Positions 36,137 to 44,513 of a stretch of DNA of 64,000 bases are shown here, one piece after another (position 1 is the stretch's first letter; every line of letters starts with the position of its first letter). The stretch is taken from contig JACJYE010000007.1 of NCBI GenBank assembly GCA_020636255.1, positions 310,001 through 374,000 on the forward strand, read 5' to 3'. The position numbers and the translations under genes were made by a program. Source of the DNA: Lewinellaceae bacterium. GTDB taxonomy: Bacteria; Bacteroidota; Bacteroidia; Chitinophagales; Saprospiraceae. The notes beneath the pieces were generated by a model that saw nothing but the letters and a program-made list of their open reading frames with translations, made no database searches and had not been told where the DNA came from.

Positions 36137-39100
36137 ATGAAACCTAAAATCTATATCCTATTCAGTTTTCTGTTTTTCTTCATGGTAGGCGCCCGGGGGC
36201 AGAAGCCGGAGTTGGTGGTGCAGACGGGACATAAAGAAAATGTAAATTCCGTGGCCTTTTCTCCGGATGGGCAGTATGTCCTCACGGGTAGCGCGGATAG
36301 GACTGCTAAACTTTGGGATCTGTACGGGCAGGAACTGCAAACGTTTATCGGGCATGGCGCCGGTGTCCATGGTGTAGCTTTTTCTCCCGATGGGCAAAAG
36401 ATCGTAACGGCAGCCAGAGATGCATCGGTTAAAGTTTGGAATCTTGCCGGAGAGGTTTTGTATAGCTTTGATTTTGAGGAATACGAAGGGCTGGATCGCA
36501 GGTTTGACGGCGCCCATTCCGTAGCCTTTTTCCCGGATGGCAAAAAGGTTTTAATTGCCGATAGCCGAAATAACATCTGGATATGGGCTTTTGAGGAAAA
36601 TAAACGGGATAAGTTTTTTGCAGGTGATAAGCTCTGGCAGGCTAAGTTATCTCCAGATGGGAAATTTATTCTGGCTTCCAACAGCATTGGAAATTATTCC
36701 TATCAAATAACGCTGTGGAATAGCGACGGGGAAAAACTATTTATCCTTCCAGGTGCTTCCTTACCTTTCGAATTTTCACCTGACGGTGAACGAATATTGA
36801 CCGGAAGCCAAAATAAAGGGGTTTACCTCTGGAGTATTTCCGGGGGGCTATTGGAAAACTATTCAGCTCAGGTATCCGGGCCTGGATTCCTGCTTTTTTC
36901 GCCCGATGGTGAAGGGCTTGTTTTGAGCGCTTCTGCTGAGGGCCGTTATGCTGTGCTAAATCTTACAAAGCATTCTTCCATTCAATTTGATGACCGGGTG
37001 GAATCCGTGACAGATATGGATATTTCCCCAGATGGCCAGTTTATCCTGCTGGGAGGAAGAGGGGACAAAAATGGCACGCTATGGAGCCTGGATGGGGATT
37101 TGGTTACGGAATTTAAAGGAGAAGGGCCTGTAGGTGTAAATTCAGTTTGTCTGACGCCAGATGATGAGGCCTTATTTGCAGGTTGTATGGATGGTGCTAT
37201 CCGGAAGTGGGCTTTGAACCTGGGCCGCCGGGGCACGAATATCCTGAATGGGCACCAGGGCAGGGTCCATGCGATCGATATTTCTCCTGATGGAAAAAAA
37301 ATGATCAGCGGAGGCGAGGGCCATACTGCAATCCTCTGGGATATTTCCGGCAAGGAGATCGGCCGTTTCCTGTCCGATCACGAAATAAATTCGGTAGAAT
37401 TTTCTTCCGACGGCAAGCAATTTCTGATCGGCGAGTATGATGGAGGCGTTACTGTTTGGGAAATGGGTGCTACCGTAAAGCGAAGATTTGCGTTGCCGGC
37501 GAGCCCAGTCTGGGCAACCTGTTTCTCCCCTCAGAATAAGATCTTTACGAATGAGGGGGATAATTTGGTTTTGTGGTCAGAAGACGGAAAATTCATCCAG
37601 AATTATTATGGAACTTTACGCCCAGTGATATCCATTGCCTGCTCACCGGATGGGAATCGCATCGCAGCTGGCAATATGGATGGAGTAGCTCTTTTGTGGG
37701 AAAGCGGACAACAGGAACATATCATCGGGTTCAGGCACAAAGACCCGGTGAATTTTGTAGGTTTTTCCCCGGATAGCCGACTCCTCCTGGCCGGCAGCCA
37801 GGATGGCAAAGCAAACCTTTGGAGCCTTGGTGAAAAAGTAATAAGCCTGGATGGCCATTCTTCTATGTTTACTTCCGGTTGCTTTACCAAAGATGGCAGA
37901 AGCGTTTTTACCAGTAGCGAAGACGGTACTATAAAGCTGTGGGACGCTTCTACCGGAAGCCTGATCGCAACTTTCCTTTCCTTTCGGAAGGATAACAACT
38001 GGATGATAATATCGGCAGATGGTTATTATGCGGGTTCGAAAAAAATATCCGGGTTGGCCCACTTTAGGGTGGGTAAGCAACTATTTAACTTTAGCCAGTT
38101 TGACCTTCGGCTGAATCGCCCGGATAAAATCCTGGAAACGCTGGCGCTTTCGGGCAAGGATTCTCTGCTCATCGCTCAATACCGCAACGCTTACTACAAA
38201 CGCCTGAAGAAATACGATTTTACAGAAGATATGCTCTCCGAAGGGTTTCATATACCTAAGTGCACGATCACCGGCCGGAAAAACTTTCCTTATAAGGTAG
38301 AAACATCCCATGTTACGCTAAATATTGAGGCTTCCGATAGCCTGTATTTACTGGATCGCCTCAATATTTACATCAACAACGTGCCGCTATATGGCATTGC
38401 AGGCATCGGCCTGCGCCCATTAAATACATACAGGTATACCGCCACTGTGAGTTTGCCCCTGTCCCGCGGCCCCAACAAGATCCAAGTCTCCGCCCTCAAC
38501 CAGGGCGGCGCCGAATCCCTCAAAGCCACTACCTACATCACCTACGATGCCCCGGAAACCAAACCAAACCTCTACCTCATCACCATTGGTGTATCCGATT
38601 ATCAGGCCGAAGGCCTGGACCTGCAATATGCCGCCAAAGACGCCCGGGATATCGCCGAGTGGTACAGATCCGCTCCGGGCTTCGGGCAGGTGTACACCAA
38701 AACCCTCACAGACGGACAAGTGACAAAGGCCAACATCTTCGCCCTGCGCCAATGGCTGGAAGGCACGTCGGTCGACGACGAGGTGCTGCTCTTCGTCTCC
38801 GGCCACGGCCTGCTGGATAAGAACTACGACTTCTATTATGGCACCCACGATATCGACTTCGCCAACCCCGCCGAAAAAGGCATCCGCTACGACGATATCG
38901 AAGGGCTGCTCGACGGCATCCCCGCCCGTAAGAAACTGCTGCTGATGGATGCCTGTCATTCCGGAGAGTATGACAAGGACACCCCGCCGCTGACGTCAGC
39001 TCAACGGGACAGCCTGGAAAAAAAGGGCGTCACTTTCAAAGGCTTTGCCAAAGGCAAGCCCATCCTGGGCCTGCAGAGTAGCTTCGAGATGATGCAGCAG

Positions 39101-39379
39101 CTTTTCGCCGACCTGCGCCGAGGTTCGGGGGCGACGGTGATCACTTCTTCCTCCGGCGTGCAGGTGAGTTATGAGGATGAGGAGTGGGCGAATGGGGCCT
39201 TTACCTATGCTTTTTTGTACGGCCTGAAGACGATGAAGGCCGATGCCAACGAAGATGGCCAGGTGACGGCTTCGGAGATACAGGCTTTTGTAGGGGAATA
39301 CGTGCCAAGGCTGACAGAAGGGCTGCAGGTGCCGACGTTTAGGCGGGAGAATCTGGAGTTCGATTTTCGGGTGTGGTGA
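36137..39379 (+). CDS. Exported WD40-repeat caspase-family (peptidase C14) protein 1
   Basis: 1080 residues from ATG 36137; the in-frame extension back to 35948 lacks a signal peptide and crosses two hairpins. Signal peptide ~1-22 (KIYILFSFLFFFMVGARG). About fourteen WD40 units (~30-610; SPDGQYVLTGSADRTAKLWDL type) would form two seven-bladed propellers. A linker with an Ig-like segment (~700-800) precedes a caspase-fold domain (~808-1080) with His890 in VSGHG and Cys940 in MDACHSGE. It ends in FRRENLEFDFRVW. The C-terminal insert SFEMMQQLFADLRRGSGATVI differs from proteins 2 and 3. The caspase part is clearly more GC-rich than the WD40 part. An exported WD40-caspase is unusual, and substrate and signal are unknown. 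Confidence 0.9.
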   Translation: MKPKIYILFSFLFFFMVGARGQKPELVVQTGHKENVNSVAFSPDGQYVLTGSADRTAKLWDLYGQELQTFIGHGAGVHGVAFSPDGQKIVTAARDASVKVWNLAGEVLYSFDFEEYEGLDRRFDGAHSVAFFPDGKKVLIADSRNNIWIWAFEENKRDKFFAGDKLWQAKLSPDGKFILASNSIGNYSYQITLWNSDGEKLFILPGASLPFEFSPDGERILTGSQNKGVYLWSISGGLLENYSAQVSGPGFLLFSPDGEGLVLSASAEGRYAVLNLTKHSSIQFDDRVESVTDMDISPDGQFILLGGRGDKNGTLWSLDGDLVTEFKGEGPVGVNSVCLTPDDEALFAGCMDGAIRKWALNLGRRGTNILNGHQGRVHAIDISPDGKKMISGGEGHTAILWDISGKEIGRFLSDHEINSVEFSSDGKQFLIGEYDGGVTVWEMGATVKRRFALPASPVWATCFSPQNKIFTNEGDNLVLWSEDGKFIQNYYGTLRPVISIACSPDGNRIAAGNMDGVALLWESGQQEHIIGFRHKDPVNFVGFSPDSRLLLAGSQDGKANLWSLGEKVISLDGHSSMFTSGCFTKDGRSVFTSSEDGTIKLWDASTGSLIATFLSFRKDNNWMIISADGYYAGSKKISGLAHFRVGKQLFNFSQFDLRLNRPDKILETLALSGKDSLLIAQYRNAYYKRLKKYDFTEDMLSEGFHIPKCTITGRKNFPYKVETSHVTLNIEASDSLYLLDRLNIYINNVPLYGIAGIGLRPLNTYRYTATVSLPLSRGPNKIQVSALNQGGAESLKATTYITYDAPETKPNLYLITIGVSDYQAEGLDLQYAAKDARDIAEWYRSAPGFGQVYTKTLTDGQVTKANIFALRQWLEGTSVDDEVLLFVSGHGLLDKNYDFYYGTHDIDFANPAEKGIRYDDIEGLLDGIPARKKLLLMDACHSGEYDKDTPPLTSAQRDSLEKKGVTFKGFAKGKPILGLQSSFEMMQQLFADLRRGSGATVITSSSGVQVSYEDEEWANGAFTYAFLYGLKTMKADANEDGQVTASEIQAFVGEYVPRLTEGLQVPTFRRENLEFDFRVW

Positions 39380-39384
39380 GGGCC

Positions 39385-39426
39385 CCAGATGACACCTTTT
39401 TGCGCGAGCAAAAAGGTGTCATCTGG
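39385..39426. terminator. Perfect 19-bp hairpin after WD40-caspase 1
   Basis: Arms 39385-39403 and 39408-39426 (CCAGATGACACCTTTTTGC and its complement), loop GCGA, 6 nt after the stop. The hairpin ends 2 nt before an ATG at 39429, so the internal ATG 39456 is the better start for the next gene. Confidence 0.75.
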
Positions 39427-39455
39427 AAATGGCAGAAAATCATTATTTTAGTCTG

Positions 39456-39740
39456 ATGAAACTAACCAAAGCCATATTCTGGGATACCGACTACGATCGC
39501 ATCGACTGGGACAAGCAGGCGCGCTACGTCATTGGGAAGGTGTTGAACTACGGCACCATCGAGGACTGGAATGCGATCAAATCCTATTATGGCATGGAGC
39601 GCATTAAACAGGAAGTCATCCACATTCGGGATTTGGACCCCAAGGCAATGCATTTTGCCAGCACGATTTTTGACATCCCCTTACAAAAATTCAAATGCTA
39701 CACCTGGAGGCAGTCTACCCCGGCACCCTGGATTTATTAA
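39456..39740 (+). CDS. DUF6922-like protein, probable antitoxin partner
   Basis: 94 residues from ATG 39456. The opening KAIFWDTDYDRIDWDKQARYVI and later VLNYGTIEDWNAI match the pattern of DUF6922 proteins, small proteins commonly found just before AbiEii/AbiGii nucleotidyltransferase toxins in Bacteroidota. Its last 46 nt overlap the start of the toxin gene in another frame, giving translational coupling. It lacks the winged helix of a full AbiEi antitoxin, so an antitoxin role rests on context. The earlier ATG 39429 directly abuts the terminator hairpin and is disfavoured. Confidence 0.75.
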   Translation: MKLTKAIFWDTDYDRIDWDKQARYVIGKVLNYGTIEDWNAIKSYYGMERIKQEVIHIRDLDPKAMHFASTIFDIPLQKFKCYTWRQSTPAPWIY

Positions 39741-40309
39741 GGGCATTGATGGCACGGGAGGAATTAAATCCTTTCGCTTTAGCAGGCGGAACTGCCCTGG
39801 CGCTTCAGATTGGGCATCGCATCTCTGTCGATCTGGATCTTTTTGGCAGGCATCCCTTTGATCCTGAGGAATTGCTGAGCACCTATGCGGAAATTGGCGA
39901 TTATCAACTCTTGTCTCAAAGCAAAAGCGTGCTTGTCGTTAGCCTTCGGGGCATAAAAGTAGACGTGGTCAATTATCGGTATGGCCTCTTGGAGCCTGTC
40001 AGGCAAATTGATAATCTGCGCTTGTTATCCTTGCCTGACATTACTGCAATGAAACTGGCGGCCATCACCGGGCGAGGGCGGAAAAGAGACTTCATCGACT
40101 TGTTTTTTCTTTTGAAAACTTATTCTCTAACAGAAATGATGGAATTCTATCGAAGGAAATTTCCGGATGGGTCAGAATTCCTGGTGGTAAAAAGCCTGGC
40201 TTATTTTGAGGATGCAGAAGAGGATGGGGATTCGGTCCTTTTGAAAGAAGCGGATTGGCAGCTGGTCAAAAGCACGATTCGGAAGGAGATAAATAAGCTA
40301 TCCCAATAG
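39695..40309 (+). CDS. AbiEii/AbiGii-family nucleotidyltransferase toxin
   Basis: 204 residues. FALAGGTALALQIGHRISVDLDLF carries the nucleotidyltransferase GG...S-x-D-x-D motif (Asp residues of VDLDLF), followed by VDVVNYRYG and SLPDITAMKLAAITGRGRKRDFIDLFFLLK, typical of AbiEii/MenT-like proteins. These enzymes transfer nucleotides to tRNA or related targets and are neutralised by an upstream antitoxin; several give abortive phage infection. The gene overlaps the DUF6922-like gene by 46 nt. The pair lies between a complete caspase gene and a stray copy of a caspase 3' end, which suggests insertion. Confidence 0.85.
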   Translation: MLHLEAVYPGTLDLLRALMAREELNPFALAGGTALALQIGHRISVDLDLFGRHPFDPEELLSTYAEIGDYQLLSQSKSVLVVSLRGIKVDVVNYRYGLLEPVRQIDNLRLLSLPDITAMKLAAITGRGRKRDFIDLFFLLKTYSLTEMMEFYRRKFPDGSEFLVVKSLAYFEDAEEDGDSVLLKEADWQLVKSTIRKEINKLSQ

Positions 40310-40317
40310 TCCTTCTT

Positions 40318-40659
40318 TTGCAATTTCCTAAAGGCCAACCCATCCTGGGCCTGCAGAACAGCTTCGAAATGATGCAGCAGCTCTTTGTGGGCCTGCGTCG
40401 TGGCTCCGGGGCGACGGTCATCACTTCCTCCTCGGGTGTGCAGGTGAGTTATGAAAAGGGCGAGTGGAAAAATGGCGCCTTCACCTATGCCTTTTTGTAT
40501 GGCTTGAAGACGATGAAAGCCGATGCCAACCAGGATGGCCAGGTGACGGCTTCGGAGATCCAGGCTTTTGTAGGGGAATATGTCCCCCGGCTGACGGGAG
40601 GGCTGCAGGCGCCGGCCTTCCGGCGGGAGAATCTGGAGTTTGATTTTCGGGTGTGGTGA
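40318..40659 (+). pseudogene. Remnant 3' end of a caspase-family gene
   Basis: The 113-residue frame is homologous from about residue 4 (PKGQPILGLQNSFEMMQQLF) to its end (RRENLEFDFRVW) with the last ~110 residues of WD40-caspase 1; DNA of 40327-40659 and 39047-39379 is roughly 85 % identical by eye. It lacks the catalytic His and Cys, the WD40 part and any signal peptide, and begins right after the toxin gene. It is most simply the stump of a second tandem caspase gene whose 5' part was lost when the toxin-antitoxin pair arrived. Confidence 0.8.
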
Positions 40660-40851
40660 AGGCATAATGGCTCCTTGAAAAGGACATCCTGAAGTAGGTG
40701 TTTGGGGGGCGGAGCCGTTTTCGGGGTAATTATTGTAAATCGTAGGGAGTTAACAGCGTCAAACCCTGCGCCATAGCCCAAGAAGCCTTGGTATTTCTGG
40801 GGTTGCTTAGGGCTCGAACACCCGAACACCCGAACACGCTCAAATCGAAGT

Positions 40852-43800
40852 ATGAAAAGACAAACCTATCTGCTGTCACTCGTTCTAATCCTGGCCGCCT
40901 TTTGCCAGGCCCAAAAACCCAGGCTGGTGGTGCCCATGGGGCATCTGGAATATATCGACGCCGCTGCCTTCTCCCCCGACGGGAAGCAGTTCCTGACAGG
41001 TAGCCGGGACTATACTGCGATCCTCTGGGACAGCAAAGGCCGGGAGTTGCATACTTTCAGAGGGCACGATGGATATATCAATGCAGTGGCTTTTTCTCCG
41101 GATGGGCAAATGATCCTGACCGGCAGCCAGGACAGAACGGCGAAACTATGGGATCTGCAAGGGAACGTATTACAAAGCTTCGGCCATGGCCATTGGGTGC
41201 AGGCAGCCGTCTTTGCTCCGGATGGCCAAACGTTATTAACCGGCGGACATGACGGCACAGCGAAATTATGGAGCCTCCAAGGCCGGGAACTGCAGGTTTT
41301 TAATGGCCATGTTCCTGGGGCCATTATAAAATCCGTCGCCTTTGCTCCCGATGGCAAGCTGGTGTTGACCGGCTGTACCGACGGCACGGCGAAATTGTGG
41401 GATCTGAACGGCAAGGTTTTGGAAACCTTCAAAGTGGATAAAGGCGATGTAATACAGGCATCCTTCTCTCCGGATGGGCAGTCGATCCTGATATTGAGTT
41501 TCGGCCAAAAGGCGAGCCTGTGGGATCTGGACGGCCGGAAGCTCACGGACTTCGCTGCAAAAGCCTATCTAGCTGCTTTTGCTCTCGATGGCCAGTCCAT
41601 CCTGATCGACAGTGGCGAGTACGGGATCAGCCAATGGGATCTGGCAGGGCAAAAATTGAAAAGCTTCCCTTCCAGAAATGACGACGATACGCCCATTGTA
41701 TTCTCTCCGGACAGAAAGCAGGTACTTACGTTGGGCGAGATATGGGACATGGTGGCCAATTTATGGGATCTGGACGGGCATTTGCTCCAGCAGTTTCGGG
41801 GGCGCAGCTCAAGGGCCTATTCCGTTGCTTTTTCTCCTGACGGCCAGAAGATACTTACCGGTAACGGAGACGGTACGGCAAAACTCTGGGATCTGCGACA
41901 ATCCGGCCTGCGCACCTTCGATGCGTTTAGCTTTGCCGTCTATAAGGCGGTCTTTTCCCCCGATGGGAAACTGATCCTGGGAGGTGGATTCGATCGGAAC
42001 AGCGCTTTAAAATTATGGGATATTAACGGGCAGGTATTGCAGGCGTTCGAACAATACTCCGGTAATATTCAATCCGTGGCTTTCTCTCCCGATGGCCAAT
42101 CTTTTCTGTCTGGAAATGCCGATGGCACACCCGCAATCCTTTGGGATCTGCAGGGCAAAGTTTTGCAAACTTTTGAAGGCATTAGTGTCAGAAGCAACCC
42201 GGTAACCTTCTCCCCCGATGGGCAACAGGTCTTAACGGGTAGTTTCTACGATCAAATCAAAAGAAGGTTTTTCTCCCAAATGTGGAGCCTAAAGGGAGAG
42301 AAGCTACAGCTATTTCACGGCCATGACTTTGATATCCATTCAATTGCTTTTTCCCCCGATGGGCAACTTGTTGCGACGGCAGGCGGCAACGGCTCAGTAA
42401 TTTTATGGGATCGAAATGGCGAAAAATTGAAAAGGTTCCCGGTAAGTGATGGGCCATGGAGCGCCATATTCTCCCCCGACGGAAAATCCATCCTGGTGGG
42501 TAGCCAGGGGTATGCCAAATTATTGAGCCTCGATGGCCAGGAGTTGCAATCCTTCCAATGGCACCAGGGCTCGGTAACCTCTGTGGCTTTCTCCCCTGAT
42601 GGCCAGAAGGTACTCACCGGAAGCTGGGATAACACCTGCAAATTGTGGAGCCTGGATGGACAGGAACTGGCCACCCTCATCGCCATCGATTCCGCCGATT
42701 GGGTAGTCACTACTCCTGCCGGCTTTTTCGATGCTTCCCCGGGCGCCATGCAATTAATGTACTATGTGCAGGGCCTGGAGCCTATCGAACTGGAACAGCT
42801 CAAGGAACGCTACTATGAACCCGGCCTGATCGGCAAGATCATGGGCTTTAACAAGGAATCCCTGCGGGATGTCACCACTTTTGATGCGGTTCCGCTTTAT
42901 CCCGAAGTGAAACTGGAGCTAAAAGGCGATCAGCTTTACATTGCCCTCAGCCCTCGTTCCGGCGGCCTGGGCCGCACTGCCCTTTTCATCAACGGCAGTG
43001 AAAAAGTAGCGGACCTGAACCCCGGCCGCTTACTCCGGATTGCTATTAATCTTCGGGATTACCAGCAATATTACTTCACCGGCCAGGCCAACACCATCGG
43101 AATCCAAAGCTTCAATGAAGCAGGCTGGCTGGGCAGCCAACTGGCATCCGTCGAGTATTCACTGCCGAAGCCAACACCCCTTCAACTCAACACCGAACCC
43201 CGGATCTACGCCCTCTGCATCGGCACAGCCGATTACGCCCGTGGTATGGCCCTCGACCTGGCTTTCGCCGAACAGGACGCCCTACGCCTGGCGCAGGCGC
43301 TGGAACTGGGAGGTAAAGCCCTGCTCAACGACCCCGCCCGGGTGGAAGTCCTTACCCTTACTACCTGCCTTGGCAAAAATTGCCCGGACGCCCAGCGGCC
43401 TACCAAGAAAAATATCCAGTCCGCTCTGTCAGCTTTTGCGAAAAAGGCCCGCCCCGAAGACGTCTTCCTGCTCTACCTCTCCGGCCACGGCAAGGTGTAC
43501 CAGGACTACTTCTACTACCTCACCCAGGACATGGGCAGCGACTACCTGGGCGATGACGCCATCCGCGTCCAGTATGCCATTTCCTCCGCCGAATTTGCCG
43601 AGTGGCTCAATGCCATTCCCGCCCGCAAACAGGTGATGATGATCGACGCCTGCGCCTCGGGGCAGTTCAACGAAGATATGGCCCTGCTGGCCATGAAGGC
43701 CGTCCCCGGTTCCCAGATTCGCGCCCTGGACCGGCTGCGCGACCGCACCGGCATTTTCATCATCTCGGGCTCAGCCAACGACCAGGCCAGCTATGAAGCC

Positions 43801-44379
43801 TCGCCCTACGGAATGGGCCTGCTGACCTACAGCCTGTTGACCGGCATGAGCGGCGGCGCCCTGCGGGAGGACGAATACATGGATGTGGAAAAACTGTTCC
43901 ACTTCGCCGAGGAGCAGGTGCCGGTGCTGGCGGAGGATGTGGGCGCTATTCAAACGCCGAAGTACTGGAAGCCGGAGGGCTCCAAAAGCTTCGACATCGG
44001 CCGGGCAACGCCTGAAGTTAAAAAGGCGATTCAACTGCCGAGCCCTAAGCCGCTGTTCGTGCGGGTGAGCTTTATCAATGACGAGACTTTTGGAGATGAA
44101 CTGAAGCTGGAAGAAACACTGAACGGGCTATTGCGGGATTTCACTTTCGCCAAAGGCGAGGATAAAGCCCTGCTTTTTGTGGATGCGGATGATCACCCGA
44201 ATGCTTACCGGCTACGGGGGAAGTATGCCCTGCAGGGCGATAAGGTTCGGGTTGAATACTTTGTGTTCAAGGGCAATGAAAAAGTGGGGGGGCTGCTGGT
44301 GGTGGAGATGCCGTCAACCAATTTGGAGGCATTGGGGCGGAAGATCATAGCGCGGGCGTATGAGGTGGCAGGGGAGTGA
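40852..44379 (+). CDS. Exported WD40-repeat caspase-family protein 2
   Basis: The 1175-residue protein has a signal peptide (~1-20, LLSLVLILAAFCQAQ). About fourteen WD40 units (~25-610: FSPDGKQFLTGSRDYTAILWD and many similar) are followed by an Ig-like linker (~620-770, containing LKERYYEPGL, DVTTFDAVPLYPEV and LSPRSGGLGRTALFING). The caspase domain (~782-1010) has His879 in LSGHGK and Cys934 in IDACASGQF. A separate C-terminal alpha/beta domain (~1060-1175: FVRVSFINDETFGDELKLEE) is shared with protein 3 but absent from protein 1. The mature start QKPRLVVPMGH matches those of proteins 1 and 3 (QKPE...GH). Presumably periplasmic or surface-located. Confidence 0.92.
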   Translation: MKRQTYLLSLVLILAAFCQAQKPRLVVPMGHLEYIDAAAFSPDGKQFLTGSRDYTAILWDSKGRELHTFRGHDGYINAVAFSPDGQMILTGSQDRTAKLWDLQGNVLQSFGHGHWVQAAVFAPDGQTLLTGGHDGTAKLWSLQGRELQVFNGHVPGAIIKSVAFAPDGKLVLTGCTDGTAKLWDLNGKVLETFKVDKGDVIQASFSPDGQSILILSFGQKASLWDLDGRKLTDFAAKAYLAAFALDGQSILIDSGEYGISQWDLAGQKLKSFPSRNDDDTPIVFSPDRKQVLTLGEIWDMVANLWDLDGHLLQQFRGRSSRAYSVAFSPDGQKILTGNGDGTAKLWDLRQSGLRTFDAFSFAVYKAVFSPDGKLILGGGFDRNSALKLWDINGQVLQAFEQYSGNIQSVAFSPDGQSFLSGNADGTPAILWDLQGKVLQTFEGISVRSNPVTFSPDGQQVLTGSFYDQIKRRFFSQMWSLKGEKLQLFHGHDFDIHSIAFSPDGQLVATAGGNGSVILWDRNGEKLKRFPVSDGPWSAIFSPDGKSILVGSQGYAKLLSLDGQELQSFQWHQGSVTSVAFSPDGQKVLTGSWDNTCKLWSLDGQELATLIAIDSADWVVTTPAGFFDASPGAMQLMYYVQGLEPIELEQLKERYYEPGLIGKIMGFNKESLRDVTTFDAVPLYPEVKLELKGDQLYIALSPRSGGLGRTALFINGSEKVADLNPGRLLRIAINLRDYQQYYFTGQANTIGIQSFNEAGWLGSQLASVEYSLPKPTPLQLNTEPRIYALCIGTADYARGMALDLAFAEQDALRLAQALELGGKALLNDPARVEVLTLTTCLGKNCPDAQRPTKKNIQSALSAFAKKARPEDVFLLYLSGHGKVYQDYFYYLTQDMGSDYLGDDAIRVQYAISSAEFAEWLNAIPARKQVMMIDACASGQFNEDMALLAMKAVPGSQIRALDRLRDRTGIFIISGSANDQASYEASPYGMGLLTYSLLTGMSGGALREDEYMDVEKLFHFAEEQVPVLAEDVGAIQTPKYWKPEGSKSFDIGRATPEVKKAIQLPSPKPLFVRVSFINDETFGDELKLEETLNGLLRDFTFAKGEDKALLFVDADDHPNAYRLRGKYALQGDKVRVEYFVFKGNEKVGGLLVVEMPSTNLEALGRKIIARAYEVAGE

Positions 44380-44513
44380 TAATGGCGGAACAGAGCAGGA
44401 GGAGCCTAGTGCCAGCTTTTGCAAAAATCCTCAAAAATGAGTATTTTTCGAATATCTGTATTTTCTGAATTTAATACCCCAACAGAATCAATACTGTAAA
44501 TACCTTTACAACA

